From assembly GCF_016401385.1 (NCBI RefSeq), contig NZ_JAEACF010000001.1:1302001-1366000 (forward strand): DNA of 64,000 bases. Reading direction: 5' to 3'. The notes beneath the pieces were generated by a model. That model ran no database searches. It saw only the letters and a list, made by a program, of their open reading frames with translations, and was not told the DNA's origin. This DNA comes from Fictibacillus halophilus (GTDB lineage Bacteria > Bacillota > Bacilli > Bacillales > Fictibacillaceae). The stretch's first letter is position 1. Each line of letters starts with the position of its first letter. Below, piece after piece: positions 51,188 through 61,077 of this stretch. Both the position numbers and the translations under genes were made by a program.

Positions 51188-52366
51188 ATGACTGAAAAAC
51201 TATTTTATTCTTCACCGTATAAAACCGAATGGGAAACATCCATAAAGAAATCATTTGAAAAAGACGGAAATTTTTTTGTTGTTTTAGAGGGTACCGCTTT
51301 TTATCCTACAGGTGGCGGCCAGCCGAATGATACTGGGAATATCAATGGTATAAATGTCTTGGACGTTTTTATTGAAAAGGATGAAGTGATTCACCAATTG
51401 GACAGGCTGCCAGAAACATCTTCGGTAAATTGTAAGTTGAATTGGGAAAGAAGGTTTGGCCACATGCAGCATCATAGCGGACAGCATCTGTTATCAGCTG
51501 TTTGTTATTCCTTATTTAAGGCACGCACATTCAGTTTTCATCTGGGAACAGAATATGCAACGATTGATATCGAGATTGATACGCTGAATCAGAATCAAAT
51601 GGATAGGCTCGAACAAGCAGTTAATGAAGAAATTTATAAAAACAGAACGGTACATACTTACTTTGTTACCGATGAAGAGCTTCAACAATTACCATTATTG
51701 AAAATGCCCAAAGTTACAGAGCACATACGAATTGTTGAAATTGAAGGCATTGAACACAATGCTTGCGGAGGCACGCATGTTCGTTCAACAGCTGAAATTG
51801 GAATCGTAAAACTATTCAAAGCTGAGAAACAAAAAGGTGCCACACGTTTATATTTTAAATGCGGACGACGAGCACTTGTTGATTATAATGAGAGTTTGAA
51901 GATCCTTGGATTGATATCTGCTAAATTTAACACCGGCCGAAATGATGTCTTAAATCGTATAGAAAAATGGGAAGCTGATCAGCTAGATATGGAAACGGAA
52001 ATGAAGCGACTTAAAGAAGAGAATAATAGTTATTTAGCAAAAGAACTTCTTACACATGTAACAAATGATTTCCTTACGTATGTATTTGAAGGAAAATCGT
52101 TTGATGATACAAAAGAGCTTGCAAATAAAATAGTAAATGAAAATGAGTTATTCGTTTTATTTGCTTCAATACAAGATAATCGTATTATATTAATGCATAA
52201 TGGAACAAACGAAATTCAGTGCGGCAAATTTTTCAAAGAAAACCTTAGCTCATTCAACGGTAAGGGGGGCGGAAGCGATACATCCGCTCAAGCTGGTTTT
52301 TCTTCAAAAGAAGACATGCAACGTTTTGTTGAATTTGCTCGGGAGAAACTTTCTAAGGATTTATGA
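51188..52366 (+). CDS. alanyl-tRNA editing protein with DHHA1 domain (AlaX-L)
   Basis: A stand-alone editing enzyme that deacylates Ser-tRNA(Ala). The 392-residue protein has the N-terminal EGTAFYPTGGGQPNDTG motif. Zinc ligands are in HMQHHSGQHLLS (HxxxH) and NACGGTH (CxxxH). A coiled-coil linker (about 255-285) leads into a DHHA1 domain ending GKGGGSDTSAQAGF. This equals the C-terminal two-thirds of AlaRS without the aminoacylation domain. The start follows AAGGGATG. Monocistronic. Confidence 0.92.
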   Translation: MTEKLFYSSPYKTEWETSIKKSFEKDGNFFVVLEGTAFYPTGGGQPNDTGNINGINVLDVFIEKDEVIHQLDRLPETSSVNCKLNWERRFGHMQHHSGQHLLSAVCYSLFKARTFSFHLGTEYATIDIEIDTLNQNQMDRLEQAVNEEIYKNRTVHTYFVTDEELQQLPLLKMPKVTEHIRIVEIEGIEHNACGGTHVRSTAEIGIVKLFKAEKQKGATRLYFKCGRRALVDYNESLKILGLISAKFNTGRNDVLNRIEKWEADQLDMETEMKRLKEENNSYLAKELLTHVTNDFLTYVFEGKSFDDTKELANKIVNENELFVLFASIQDNRIILMHNGTNEIQCGKFFKENLSSFNGKGGGSDTSAQAGFSSKEDMQRFVEFAREKLSKDL

Positions 52367-52390
52367 TCAAACAAAAGATGTTACAGCAGA

Positions 52391-52424
52391 AAAGGAGTGA
52401 GGCACATCGCCACACTCCTCTTTT
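52391..52424. terminator. bidirectional terminator
   Basis: AAGGAGTG (52392-52399) pairs with CACTCCT (52413-52419), with CTTTTTC to the right and A-rich DNA to the left. Confidence 0.75.
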
Positions 52425-52426
52425 TC

Positions 52427-53827
52427 TTATATTAAGAAAATCGCAACAATCGTTGTAACAACTAAGCCAATGGTAACCGGCTTTAAGTTTCTTCTAGCCA
52501 GTTCAAACGGATCGACTCCACAAATCGCCGCGGCAGGAATTAATGCCCAAGGCACCAAAGTTCCGCCACCAACCCAAATGGCTGCGATCTGACCTAATGC
52601 TGTCAGTGTAGCGGCACCTGCACCAATTGCTGTTCCAAATATGTTCGCAACCGAGCCTGCTAACGAAATTCCTGAAAAACCAGAACCGTCTAGACCTGTA
52701 ATGGCTCCTACAGCTGTTAAAGTTATGGCACCAATCTCCTTGCTTAACGGAACAATAGATGCAAGTGCTACACCAAGATCGTTCACAATTCCATGAGACG
52801 TCTTTGGAAGAAAATCACCTATAATTTTAGCAAAACCTGAGTCACCAAGATAAAAGAACGCTGCAATTGGGATTACAGGACCAAAAACTTTAAATCCAAA
52901 TTGAAAACCATCAATTAAATAAGAAGTTGTTTTTTCTAAACCCTTATTCTTATGACTCACCATCGTAATTAAAAGAAGGATAAAGACTGAGGTCCCACCG
53001 ATCAGCGCTGTTGCATCTCCGCCTTGTAAATTGAGAATTGACATGGCTGCGACATCAAGAGCAAACATTAACGGAATAAACAGAGCAAAGAACCGCTTCT
53101 GTCTCTGTGACAATAAACTTAACTCTTGAGCAGTTGTTTCCTTTACCGTTTCAGCTGTTACCCCCGTCGTGCTATTCAATTTACCTGACTTCAAATCTCG
53201 CTTTAGAAAATAAAATGCCGCTATTGTAGTAACCAGTCCCATTACAAATACGAGCGGAATACTCGCATCTATTACTTCACTGACCGGAAGACCAGCAGCA
53301 TCAGCCGTTAATTTTGGAGCAGCTTGAATGATAAAATCACCTGAAAGAGCTATACCGTGACCAAACAAGTTCATGGCCATGGCTACTCCTAGAGCAGGAA
53401 GACCAACACGAATGGCTACAGGAAGAAGTACTGCTCCCATAAGTGCGACCGCTGGGGAAGGCCAGAAAAACCACGAAATGATCATCATCAGAATACCTAT
53501 CGTCCAATAAGCAAGTGCCGGTGTACGTATAAGTTTAGAAAACGGTGAGATCATCACATCATTAATTCCTGTTGTGGTGAGGGTTCTACTCATGGCAACG
53601 ATAATGGAGATAACGAGAATCGTAGGTAGAAGTTCGGTGATCGCATAAATGAAACTATTAAATATACTGCTGACCGAACCACTTAATGAACCTGTTGCTG
53701 TTATAGCAATTAAAAAAATACCAACAATACAGATCAGAGTCGTATCCCGTCTTTTCACCATAAAGCCGATAATTAAACCGATAAACACAACATAAATCCA
53801 ATGCAGCGCTGTAAGTTCAACGCCCAT
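52427..53827 (-). CDS. uncharacterised polytopic permease (ion-transporter superfamily-like)
   Basis: A 466-residue membrane protein with about 11-12 helices. Repeated re-entrant-type segments are visible: FFWPSPAVALMGAVLLPVAI, FGHGIALSGDFIIQAAPKLT, and later VPLSKEIGAITLTAVGAITG with IWVGGGTLVPWALIPAAAIC. These glycine/proline-rich hairpins resemble the GntP/DcuC/DctM group of carboxylate transporters, but I cannot place it in a named family or assign a substrate. The start has GGGGAGGAATACAG upstream. It is transcribed alone. Confidence 0.7.
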   Translation of the reverse strand: MGVELTALHWIYVVFIGLIIGFMVKRRDTTLICIVGIFLIAITATGSLSGSVSSIFNSFIYAITELLPTILVISIIVAMSRTLTTTGINDVMISPFSKLIRTPALAYWTIGILMMIISWFFWPSPAVALMGAVLLPVAIRVGLPALGVAMAMNLFGHGIALSGDFIIQAAPKLTADAAGLPVSEVIDASIPLVFVMGLVTTIAAFYFLKRDLKSGKLNSTTGVTAETVKETTAQELSLLSQRQKRFFALFIPLMFALDVAAMSILNLQGGDATALIGGTSVFILLLITMVSHKNKGLEKTTSYLIDGFQFGFKVFGPVIPIAAFFYLGDSGFAKIIGDFLPKTSHGIVNDLGVALASIVPLSKEIGAITLTAVGAITGLDGSGFSGISLAGSVANIFGTAIGAGAATLTALGQIAAIWVGGGTLVPWALIPAAAICGVDPFELARRNLKPVTIGLVVTTIVAIFLI

Positions 53828-53915
53828 CTGTATTCCTCCCCTGTGAAATGGGTGATTAGCCCTTTCGTAATGTAATACAGAATATGATGGGGAGGAAAAG
53901 GGGTGAAGGGAACTT

Positions 53916-54935
53916 TTACTGCTTTATGTTGCGTTTTATTTTTTGAAGATAATCATAAGTGAAATATGAGCTTATAAAGATAAAAAGGGTATAGCACAAA
54001 TTCCAGAAAAAGTTCTCCGATATATGATCTAAATTTACAAATTTAATAAATTTATTAAACACATCTAATAAAAACACGTGAATGATATATATGCCTAAAG
54101 CATTAGCTCCTACTTTTGTTACATATAAACCTTTTCCTAGCGATTTATAATTAAGGGCAAATAAAAATAAAAACGCTGTTAAAAGAATCGTTGAGAAAAA
54201 GTATTCGCCATGGCTACCTGACAATACTTTATCTAATATATAACCCTCCATTGCTTGAACAACTACACCGATAAGAGCTAAACCCAAAAACGTCTGACCA
54301 CTTACTTTATTTAAGCCGCTCAGTCTACTATTTAATGCGAACAATGCCCCAAGTGTCGTGTAAAACAACCCAAAGAACATTGCATCACGAGTGCTGTTAA
54401 TAGGTAATTTAACAAACATTGTATATGCCTGACCTAATAGGCCGATCAAGTTTAAACAAAAACTAATCATAAAGAGTACAGTTATTTGTTTAAACCTAAA
54501 AAATATATAAACAGCGAACGTTGACCAAATTAAAGCTGTCAAAAACCAAAGCTGATAGCCGCTCGTTCCTTTTCCATAATAAAGAAGATTTAATAAAGTA
54601 AATTGTTTAAAATATGCTCTCAGTTTTTCCTCAATATGAACTCTATCTTGTAGGATAAGAACAACATCATAACTGGTGTAAAAAATCAACCATACGAAAT
54701 AGAGCTTAATCAGCTTTATACAATAGCTTTTAAAATAGAGAAAAGGGACATCTTCATGTTTCATCTTTTGAGCAAAAAAGTAACCAGATGCTGCAAAGAA
54801 AAAGGGAACAGCAAACCTAGCTGCATTATCAATAATGAAATAACCCGCAAAACCATCCAGAGGAAAAACATGTATAACAACAACAGCAAAAATCGCGAAA
54901 AATTTTATATAATCAATGGAATAAATACGTTCCAT
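53916..54935 (-). CDS. acyltransferase-3 family membrane protein
   Basis: A 339-residue ten-helix O-acyltransferase. The N-terminus IYSIDYIKFFAIFAVVVIHV carries the conserved histidine. Then come FAVPFFFAASGYFFAQK, LWFLTALIWSTFAVYIFF and the late ALGIYIIHVFLLDVF. These enzymes acetylate envelope sugars or secreted polymers; the acceptor is unknown. AAAGGTGG precedes the ATG by about 8 nt. It is divergent from the giant membrane protein. Confidence 0.85.
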   Translation of the reverse strand: MERIYSIDYIKFFAIFAVVVIHVFPLDGFAGYFIIDNAARFAVPFFFAASGYFFAQKMKHEDVPFLYFKSYCIKLIKLYFVWLIFYTSYDVVLILQDRVHIEEKLRAYFKQFTLLNLLYYGKGTSGYQLWFLTALIWSTFAVYIFFRFKQITVLFMISFCLNLIGLLGQAYTMFVKLPINSTRDAMFFGLFYTTLGALFALNSRLSGLNKVSGQTFLGLALIGVVVQAMEGYILDKVLSGSHGEYFFSTILLTAFLFLFALNYKSLGKGLYVTKVGANALGIYIIHVFLLDVFNKFIKFVNLDHISENFFWNLCYTLFIFISSYFTYDYLQKIKRNIKQ

Positions 54936-55039
54936 TTCTGTGCCACCTTTAAGAATTTATACACCACTATCAGTATGAACATTTCTTTGACGTTCCAACA
55001 TTTTATGTTAAATTCTCTGAACGTTATCAACAGTATTTA

Positions 55040-55068
55040 GTGACACCGAATTGTAATTAATGTAAAAT
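55040..55068 (+). promoter_or_regulatory. SigA-type promoter upstream of the giant membrane protein
   Basis: GTGACA (55040), 17-bp spacer, TAAAAT (55063). Transcription should begin near 55075, about 20 nt before the hairpin at 55094. Confidence 0.55.
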
Positions 55069-55093
55069 TATTACTGTTATAAGTACGATAACG

Positions 55094-55128
55094 AAAAGAG
55101 GTAACTACATGTTATCTCTTTTATTTTT
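55094..55128 (+). terminator. attenuator-like hairpin between promoter and gene
   Basis: AAAAGAGGTAAC (55094-55105) pairs with GTTATCTCTTTT (55111-55122) with one G-U pair, loop TACAT, followed by ATTTTTG. The hairpin contains an ATG (55109) opening a 16-codon frame with GAGGT upstream. No plus-strand gene precedes it, so it can only act on the downstream gene. Confidence 0.6.
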
Positions 55129-55170
55129 GTTACATACATTCAACAAAGGAGAAGATTAGGGGGCCGTATG

Positions 55171-58100
55171 ATGGACCAGTCCAGGTTTATTAAAGATCTA
55201 AACGAGTTAAGAGAAGGAGGATATGTAAAGAAGAAGGATTATTTAAACGTGCTTGATGGTTATTACAGATATAGAGAAGATGTTAGAAGAAAAGAAATAA
55301 ACGATACGATTGTACATACAGCAGAAGTTACGAGTGATGAACCTAAACAAAATCCACAGACAGTAAAAACAATAACTCCTCCACCAACAAAGCCAAAAGT
55401 GGAAATCACACCTGAACAGAGAAGAGAAAGAAATCTTACAACCATTATGGCAGCGGGAGTCATTCTGCTTTTATTAGGAGGACTTACTCTAGCTACAAGC
55501 AACTGGGAAGTGTTTAGTTCCATTACAAAAACAATGTTAGTTGGAGGTATCGCTTTATTATTTGGTGGCCTAGGCGCACTTTCGGAAAAAGTACTTCATA
55601 TTAGAAAAACTGCCTTTACGTTCTTTGTTCTGTTTGCTCTTTTTATCCCGATTACCGTACTCTCAGCTGGTTATTTTGAATTATTTGGGGGTTGGCTCAG
55701 TTTTTATGGCGAGGGAAGATATATATTAGGAGTTATGACGACAGTTGTTTGTGCCCCAATCTATTATTATTTTGGAATGTACTTTAAATCCAAACTATTC
55801 AGCTGGTTTACTTTTGTCGCTATTGCAATTGGGTATGCGTATTTAATCCTCTCGTTTGGCTTAACAAAGGAAGCTTTTTACTTTGTTTATGCATTAGGAA
55901 ATGTAGGGTTTATTCTTTTATATCATTTCAAAAAAGCAAAGCAATCTATATTTCTTCAAATCATACCTTTGTTCATACAAGTTAACTTGATTTTGTCGAC
56001 GCTGTTCATATTAATTCTATTTGAAAATCAACTTTATCAAAGCTTCAATATAATCTTAACTGCCGTATTATATTTATCGATGAGAATGGTAAATCAAAGA
56101 AAAGAATATGAACTTTTCTTTATTGGTTTTATCACGTACGGTCTTTATCAATTGATTCAAAACTCTCTATTAATAGAATATCGTTTGTTCTTAATCGTGC
56201 TTATACCACTCGTATTAGTGGTGGTTGCTAATTTTTCAGATACAATATTAAAAAAATATTATCAGCTTGCTAATGGAGTAATATCTATACTTGCTTTCTT
56301 ATATATAACCGTAGAAGGCGTGTTATTGTCTGTAGGAGAAGGCAGTGTGTGGTTGTTATTAGGGTATCTTGTTTTAGCTGGTAACTTTATATTCTTAAGC
56401 TACAACTCTACGTTTTCCTTCTTTAAATATTTGGCACCGTTTTATCTATTCTGTGCGTTTATGGAAGTGTATCATGTGACCGGTGATCGCTTTGAAGATT
56501 ATTGGACTCTAGCAATCGGTATCTCAAGCGCATTATCTTATTCTATTGGACAGTATCTCAAACCACTGAAGAGAGCAAGCCTAATAGTAGGCGGTGGAGG
56601 ATTATTTATTAGTTTTCTATTATCCTTGGAGTTCGATCATTATGGTCAAGGAAGTATGATTTCTGTTATTTTAATCATACTATCTGTTCGTCATTTCTTA
56701 ATTGAAAATGGAAAAGAAAGAGTATTAGCCACCTGGCTTGTACCCATTTTTACTTTTTTTACTGTCTGCCTTGTGGGGATGAAGTACTTGCCATCACCGA
56801 CTTTATCTTACTCTTTACTTTTGGCCAGTGTCGTCACTTTAGTAGTCTATCTTTGGAAAAGAAAGCAGAAGCAGCTTGCGACTTCATTTATTTCTATAAC
56901 AACCATAACGACGACTTTAAATTTCCTGGTTACTTTAGTCGAAACTGATTTTACATGGCTAAAGATTCTCTCGTCTATTTTCCTAATGATAGTATTATGG
57001 TTTTTCACTAAACATTTTAAGTGGGCGATTGGGTTCTCTGGTATACAGATTGCATTATTCTTTGCACTTAATCATGTGGCGGAACTCCTTGGATTTACAT
57101 TGGGTACTGAGGGATCCGTTTATGCGTTCATCATCATTTCCTATTTGTTATTAATGAGTAGCGAGGTATTACAAAAGATCGACTCAAGCAGTGAATATCC
57201 TACGAAGGCAGTTTCTCACTTCATTACCTTACTCATAGGCTTTTATGCTTTACTTGTAACAACTTCAGCAGCTCCGTTCATTCTACTTGCGGTCGTGTAT
57301 GGAATTTACGTGTTCCTTGCTCGCAAGGAGTTAGAGATCAGATATAATCTTTATGCTAGCTTGATATTCTTAGCAATTGGTTTCCATTACTTTATTAGAG
57401 AATGGGTGACGAATGAAGGTCCTGTTATTTACAGTATACTTCTAGCTGGTTTCTACTTTATTTTTAACAATGAATGGAAAAAGCGATTAAGGCTCTTCAT
57501 TGTACCTTTTTCCGTCATTTTCTTGGGAGAATATATTACGATTAGAGAGTATAGTGAGGTCTATCTTATAATCCATGCTCTTGTCTTAATCGGATTCATC
57601 TTGTTCTATCAATCGTTAAAGAGATACTGGACGTACGCATCTGTAATATTGCTGATCTATTTAATGATAGATATAGAAGATTGGATAGTGATGAATAATA
57701 TGGCTACAGAAATGTATTCACTCGCTTGGTACATTTCTGGAATTTCGATTTCACTTGCTGGTATGTATTTCTTTACAACGTTATACAAAAAATCAGATTA
57801 TCTTCAATTTGATTTCTTTGCAGTTTTTGGAATGATTTATGTACTTACAGGATTGGTGCGATCAGAAAATGTGTTAACAACGATTGGTCTAGTCATACTT
57901 GCTATTCTTTTTTATGTACAAGGAAACCGGTTGTTGGATGTTTTGATTGGAAAGAAAATACTCCAAACGTGTTCTAGCATACTTGTCCTGTTTTCTTATT
58001 ACTCACTTCTTGATCAATTCGAGATCCCAGTGATTATTCAAACTGAATTAATGGTACTTCCTTGGATTTTATTAAGTTATGTGATCACAAGAAAAATGTG

Positions 58101-58491
58101 GGACATTTCGGAACATATAGCTAATGTGATTCAATATGTGTTGCTTGGTATCATAGGGATAACATTGATGATCGATGCGATAGATAGCTATCAAGTCATG
58201 GATGCGATCATACTAGGTTCTTTATCATTCGCTAGTATCATTTATGGATTTATCTCAAAACAAAAAAGTTATTTCTTTACTGGATTGATCGTACTACTTC
58301 TGAATGTTTTGGTTCAAACACGTCCATATTGGGGGAACATGCCATGGTGGGTATACTTATTATTAACAGGTATCCTTCTCATAGGTTTTGCTAGTTATAA
58401 TGAATTCAAGAAACAAAAAGGAATTGATTCTCCACCATTAAAGGATATAATTTTAAATAAATGGAAACATTGGTTTGGAGAGTGGAAATAA
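55171..58491 (+). CDS. giant polytopic membrane protein (DUF2157-like organisation)
   Basis: A protein of about 1106 residues. Residues 1-95 are cytosolic and charged, with a helix LNELREGGYVKKKDYLNVLD and a Pro/Lys/Thr-rich linker. From residue 96 on it is almost entirely hydrophobic, with some 30 short transmembrane segments. NLTTIMAAGVILLLLGGLTL with ATSNWEVFSS resembles the opening of DUF2157/DUF4401 proteins. No catalytic motif is visible and the function is unknown. ATG 55171 (AGGGGG 7 nt upstream) is preferred over ATG 55168. The MFS gene starts 29 nt after its stop. Confidence 0.8.
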   Translation: MDQSRFIKDLNELREGGYVKKKDYLNVLDGYYRYREDVRRKEINDTIVHTAEVTSDEPKQNPQTVKTITPPPTKPKVEITPEQRRERNLTTIMAAGVILLLLGGLTLATSNWEVFSSITKTMLVGGIALLFGGLGALSEKVLHIRKTAFTFFVLFALFIPITVLSAGYFELFGGWLSFYGEGRYILGVMTTVVCAPIYYYFGMYFKSKLFSWFTFVAIAIGYAYLILSFGLTKEAFYFVYALGNVGFILLYHFKKAKQSIFLQIIPLFIQVNLILSTLFILILFENQLYQSFNIILTAVLYLSMRMVNQRKEYELFFIGFITYGLYQLIQNSLLIEYRLFLIVLIPLVLVVVANFSDTILKKYYQLANGVISILAFLYITVEGVLLSVGEGSVWLLLGYLVLAGNFIFLSYNSTFSFFKYLAPFYLFCAFMEVYHVTGDRFEDYWTLAIGISSALSYSIGQYLKPLKRASLIVGGGGLFISFLLSLEFDHYGQGSMISVILIILSVRHFLIENGKERVLATWLVPIFTFFTVCLVGMKYLPSPTLSYSLLLASVVTLVVYLWKRKQKQLATSFISITTITTTLNFLVTLVETDFTWLKILSSIFLMIVLWFFTKHFKWAIGFSGIQIALFFALNHVAELLGFTLGTEGSVYAFIIISYLLLMSSEVLQKIDSSSEYPTKAVSHFITLLIGFYALLVTTSAAPFILLAVVYGIYVFLARKELEIRYNLYASLIFLAIGFHYFIREWVTNEGPVIYSILLAGFYFIFNNEWKKRLRLFIVPFSVIFLGEYITIREYSEVYLIIHALVLIGFILFYQSLKRYWTYASVILLIYLMIDIEDWIVMNNMATEMYSLAWYISGISISLAGMYFFTTLYKKSDYLQFDFFAVFGMIYVLTGLVRSENVLTTIGLVILAILFYVQGNRLLDVLIGKKILQTCSSILVLFSYYSLLDQFEIPVIIQTELMVLPWILLSYVITRKMWDISEHIANVIQYVLLGIIGITLMIDAIDSYQVMDAIILGSLSFASIIYGFISKQKSYFFTGLIVLLLNVLVQTRPYWGNMPWWVYLLLTGILLIGFASYNEFKKQKGIDSPPLKDIILNKWKHWFGEWK

Positions 58492-58520
58492 CTTCTCTTC
58501 TAATAAGGGGGATTAATGAA

Positions 58521-59771
58521 GTGGAACAAGATCAAAACAAACCCAAGATCACAATGGGTATGCTTTTTCAAAACAAAGTAATTCGTACCATTCTTTTTTC
58601 GGTACTCTTTTTACAGATTGGGATATGGGTTCGTAACTATTCCATCCTATTGTACGTGATAGAAAAAACGAACGAAAATCCTATCGCGGTATCTTTAATA
58701 TCAGTAGCAGAGTTTGCTCCCATATTCTTGTTTTCATTTATCGGTGGAACGTTTGCTGATAGATGGAAACCAAAAAAGACGATGATTTGGTGTGATTTAT
58801 TAAGCGCTGTTTCTATCTTTGTCGTATTATTAACGCTGCTTTTTGGAAGCTGGAAGGTAATATTCTTTGCAACGCTCGTTTCATCGATTTTGTCTCAATT
58901 TTCTCAGCCATCAGGTATGAAGTTATTTAAGATTCATGTACCTGAGGAAATGGTGCAGTTAGGGATGTCGATGTATCAAACACTTTTTGCTGTATTTATG
59001 ATTCTAGGTCCAATTCTCGGAACTTACGTATACCAGCAATTTGGGATTACAGCTGCAATCGCAATCATGGGAATAGCGTTCGTATTGTCTGCTGTAATTC
59101 TTCTATTGCTTCCTCCTGATGAAGAAGTAGAAAAAACGGAAGAGAAACCATCTATTTGGTTAGAGATGAAAGAAGGTTTCAGCTATGTGCTAAACAGACG
59201 CTCTTTAACCTTACTAGGTGCGTGTTTTGCTGTAGCCGGATTAGCTTTAGGCTTAACACAGCCGTTAACCGTCTTCTTAGTAACAGAACAACTAGGTCTT
59301 CCGAAAGAAGAGCTTCAATGGCTCATGGCCGCTTTCGGTACTGGAATGATTCTAGGTGGGGGTTTGACCATCGGAATCGCAAGCAAAGTTAAACCACAAT
59401 TATTATTGGCTCTAGGAATGGGAGCAAGTGCGATCGGATTTATGATTATGGGATTCTCCGAACATTTCTGGTTAACCTTATCGGCCGAGTTTATAAGTGG
59501 TCTATTCATGCCATGCGTTCATATCGGTATCAATACACTCATTCTCCAGAATACTGAGGCTAAATTCATCGGCCGTGTTAACGGTATATTAAATCCATTA
59601 TTTATGGGTGCGATGGTGCTTACGATGTCCATTACGGGTTGGCTAAAAGAAACTTTTTCACTTGTATTGATGTTTGAAGGGGCAGCACTTCTATTTGCAA
59701 TCGGTATATTAACGATGCTGCCACTTATCCGCCAGAAGGGTGTTTCAGTGGCTGAGGTTGAGAAAGCCTAA
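58521..59771 (+). CDS. MFS transporter, DHA3-like exporter
   Basis: A 416-residue, 12-helix major facilitator. Segments include FLQIGIWVRNYSILLYVIEK, SFIGGTFADRWKPKKTMIWC (the loop 2-3 motif), AVFMILGPILGTYVYQQFGI and VNGILNPLFMGAMVL. It resembles macrolide/multidrug exporters of the DHA3 group; the substrate is unknown. The GTG at 58521 is chosen because AAGGGGGA is 8 nt upstream; the longer frame starts inside the preceding gene. It is probably co-transcribed with the giant membrane protein and ends in a strong terminator. Confidence 0.85.
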   Translation: MEQDQNKPKITMGMLFQNKVIRTILFSVLFLQIGIWVRNYSILLYVIEKTNENPIAVSLISVAEFAPIFLFSFIGGTFADRWKPKKTMIWCDLLSAVSIFVVLLTLLFGSWKVIFFATLVSSILSQFSQPSGMKLFKIHVPEEMVQLGMSMYQTLFAVFMILGPILGTYVYQQFGITAAIAIMGIAFVLSAVILLLLPPDEEVEKTEEKPSIWLEMKEGFSYVLNRRSLTLLGACFAVAGLALGLTQPLTVFLVTEQLGLPKEELQWLMAAFGTGMILGGGLTIGIASKVKPQLLLALGMGASAIGFMIMGFSEHFWLTLSAEFISGLFMPCVHIGINTLILQNTEAKFIGRVNGILNPLFMGAMVLTMSITGWLKETFSLVLMFEGAALLFAIGILTMLPLIRQKGVSVAEVEKA

Positions 59772-59781
59772 ATGAAAAGAT

Positions 59782-59818
59782 CCTCAAAAGCTTGGGATAG
59801 CTTTTGAGGGTTTTTTTT
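59782..59818 (+). terminator. terminator after the MFS gene
   Basis: CCTCAAAAGCT (59782-59792) pairs perfectly with AGCTTTTGAGG (59799-59809), then a T8 run. Confidence 0.92.
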
Positions 59819-59864
59819 ATTTCATCGTGTTAGCTCTAGCTGAATCGCAATGGGGTATGTGTCG

Positions 59865-59941
59865 ATAAGTGCCGAGGATTGTAAACTCGTGGATAAACAG
59901 CAAAATCTCGTGGATTGGGGTTCTAAATTTGTGGATTCACC
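59865..59941. repeat. imperfect short tandem repeat with GTGGAT core
   Basis: Four units share a GGAT core at 59876, 59891, 59912 and 59933: GCCGAGGATT, CTCGTGGATAAACAG, TCTCGTGGATTGGGG, TTTGTGGATTCACC, each preceded by an A-rich AAA(A/T)T. Spacing is 15, 21 and 21 bp. Similar GTGCGGATAAA-type intergenic repeats occur in other Bacillaceae. The rest of the 59819-60094 gap shows nothing further. Confidence 0.45.
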
Positions 59942-60094
59942 AATTTAATATTTAATTTACGGCCAGAAAACCAACCATCATAAAGTGCTGTTTCCTCATT
60001 TCATCCTCAAACCGTTTTTTAAATTGTATAAATGGGTATTATAGATATATTTCCACCATTGAAATGAATATCGAATATAAGGGGAATCTAACAT

Positions 60095-60913
60095 ATGTCT
60101 ATCTCACCAGATCAACGAATAACCTTACACGGATTTAATAATCTAACTAAGTCACTTAGCTTTAATCTGTATGACGTTTGTTATACGAAAACGAGAGAAG
60201 AGCGTGAAGCTTATCTTGAATATATTGATGAACAATACAACGCGGAAAGACTTACAAACATTTTGCAAACCGTTTCCGATACGATTGGAGCTCATGTACT
60301 AAATATAGCCAAACAAGATTATGTGCCTCAAGGCGCTAGTGTCACTGTACTTGTCTCAGAAGGACCCATCGTAGAAGTACCAACAGATTCATTTGATAAG
60401 AATTCAACTGCTATGCCAGAATCTGTTGTGATGCAACTTGATAAGAGTCACTTAACGGTTCATACATATCCTGAGTTTCATCCAGAAGAAGGAATCAGTA
60501 CGTTTAGAGCGGATATAGATGTTTCCACATGCGGAGAAATTTCACCGCTCAAAGCACTTAATCATCTTATTAACTCATTTGATATGGATATTGTGACGAT
60601 GGATTATCGGGTTAGAGGATTTACGAGGGATATTAAAGGTCACAAGCTGTTCATTGATCATGATATCAATTCGATACAAAATTATCTTTCTTCAGATATT
60701 AAAGAGACATATACAATGATCGATACAAATATTTATCAAGAGAATATTTTTCATACGAAGTGCAAATTAAAGAATTTTGAACTCAATAACTATCTTTTCG
60801 GTTATACAAAGGATGAAATGGATAGCGAAACTCAAAAACATATCACAGGGTTGATAAATGCTGAGATGGACGAGATATTTTACGGAAGAAATATTAATTC
60901 TTCTAAACGCTAA
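60095..60913 (+). CDS. speD: S-adenosylmethionine decarboxylase proenzyme, E. coli type
   Basis: Makes the aminopropyl donor for spermidine synthesis. The 272-residue chain self-cleaves to give a pyruvoyl group; the expected cut is Lys117-Ser118 in [14 protein letters not shown]. Other family landmarks are [74 protein letters not shown] and [11 protein letters not shown]. This is the long class 1A form of E. coli SpeD, not the short class 1B form (about 125 residues, SpeH) of B. subtilis. AAGGGGAA precedes the ATG. It stands alone; no speE is adjacent. Confidence 0.95.
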   Translation: MSISPDQRITLHGFNNLTKSLSFNLYDVCYTKTREEREAYLEYIDEQYNAERLTNILQTVSDTIGAHVLNIAKQDYVPQGASVTVLVSEGPIVEVPTDSFDKNSTAMPESVVMQLDKSHLTVHTYPEFHPEEGISTFRADIDVSTCGEISPLKALNHLINSFDMDIVTMDYRVRGFTRDIKGHKLFIDHDINSIQNYLSSDIKETYTMIDTNIYQENIFHTKCKLKNFELNNYLFGYTKDEMDSETQKHITGLINAEMDEIFYGRNINSSKR

Positions 60914-60930
60914 TACCTTATAGTTACAAG

Positions 60931-60960
60931 GGCCACTATCATATTTAGTGGTCTTTTTTG
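60931..60960 (+). terminator. terminator after speD
   Basis: GGCCACTA (60931-60938) pairs with TAGTGGTC (60946-60953) with a G-U pair, then TTTTTTG. Confidence 0.85.
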
Positions 60961-61042
60961 TGTGAACAATATGAACAAAATGCATTTTATGCGGTTAAAC
61001 TTCCATTTAAAAATGTGAATGGTAGGATAATGAAAAGGCTAA

Positions 61043-61056
61043 TGAAAGCGCTACCA
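61043..61056 (+). promoter_or_regulatory. candidate cre site (CcpA) before tctC
   Basis: TGAAAGCGCTACCA agrees with the consensus TGWAANCGNTNWCA at 13 of 14 positions. It lies 22 nt before the tctC start, where bound CcpA would block transcription when preferred sugars are present. Confidence 0.7.
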
Positions 61057-61077
61057 TTTAAGAGGGGGATGTGAAAG

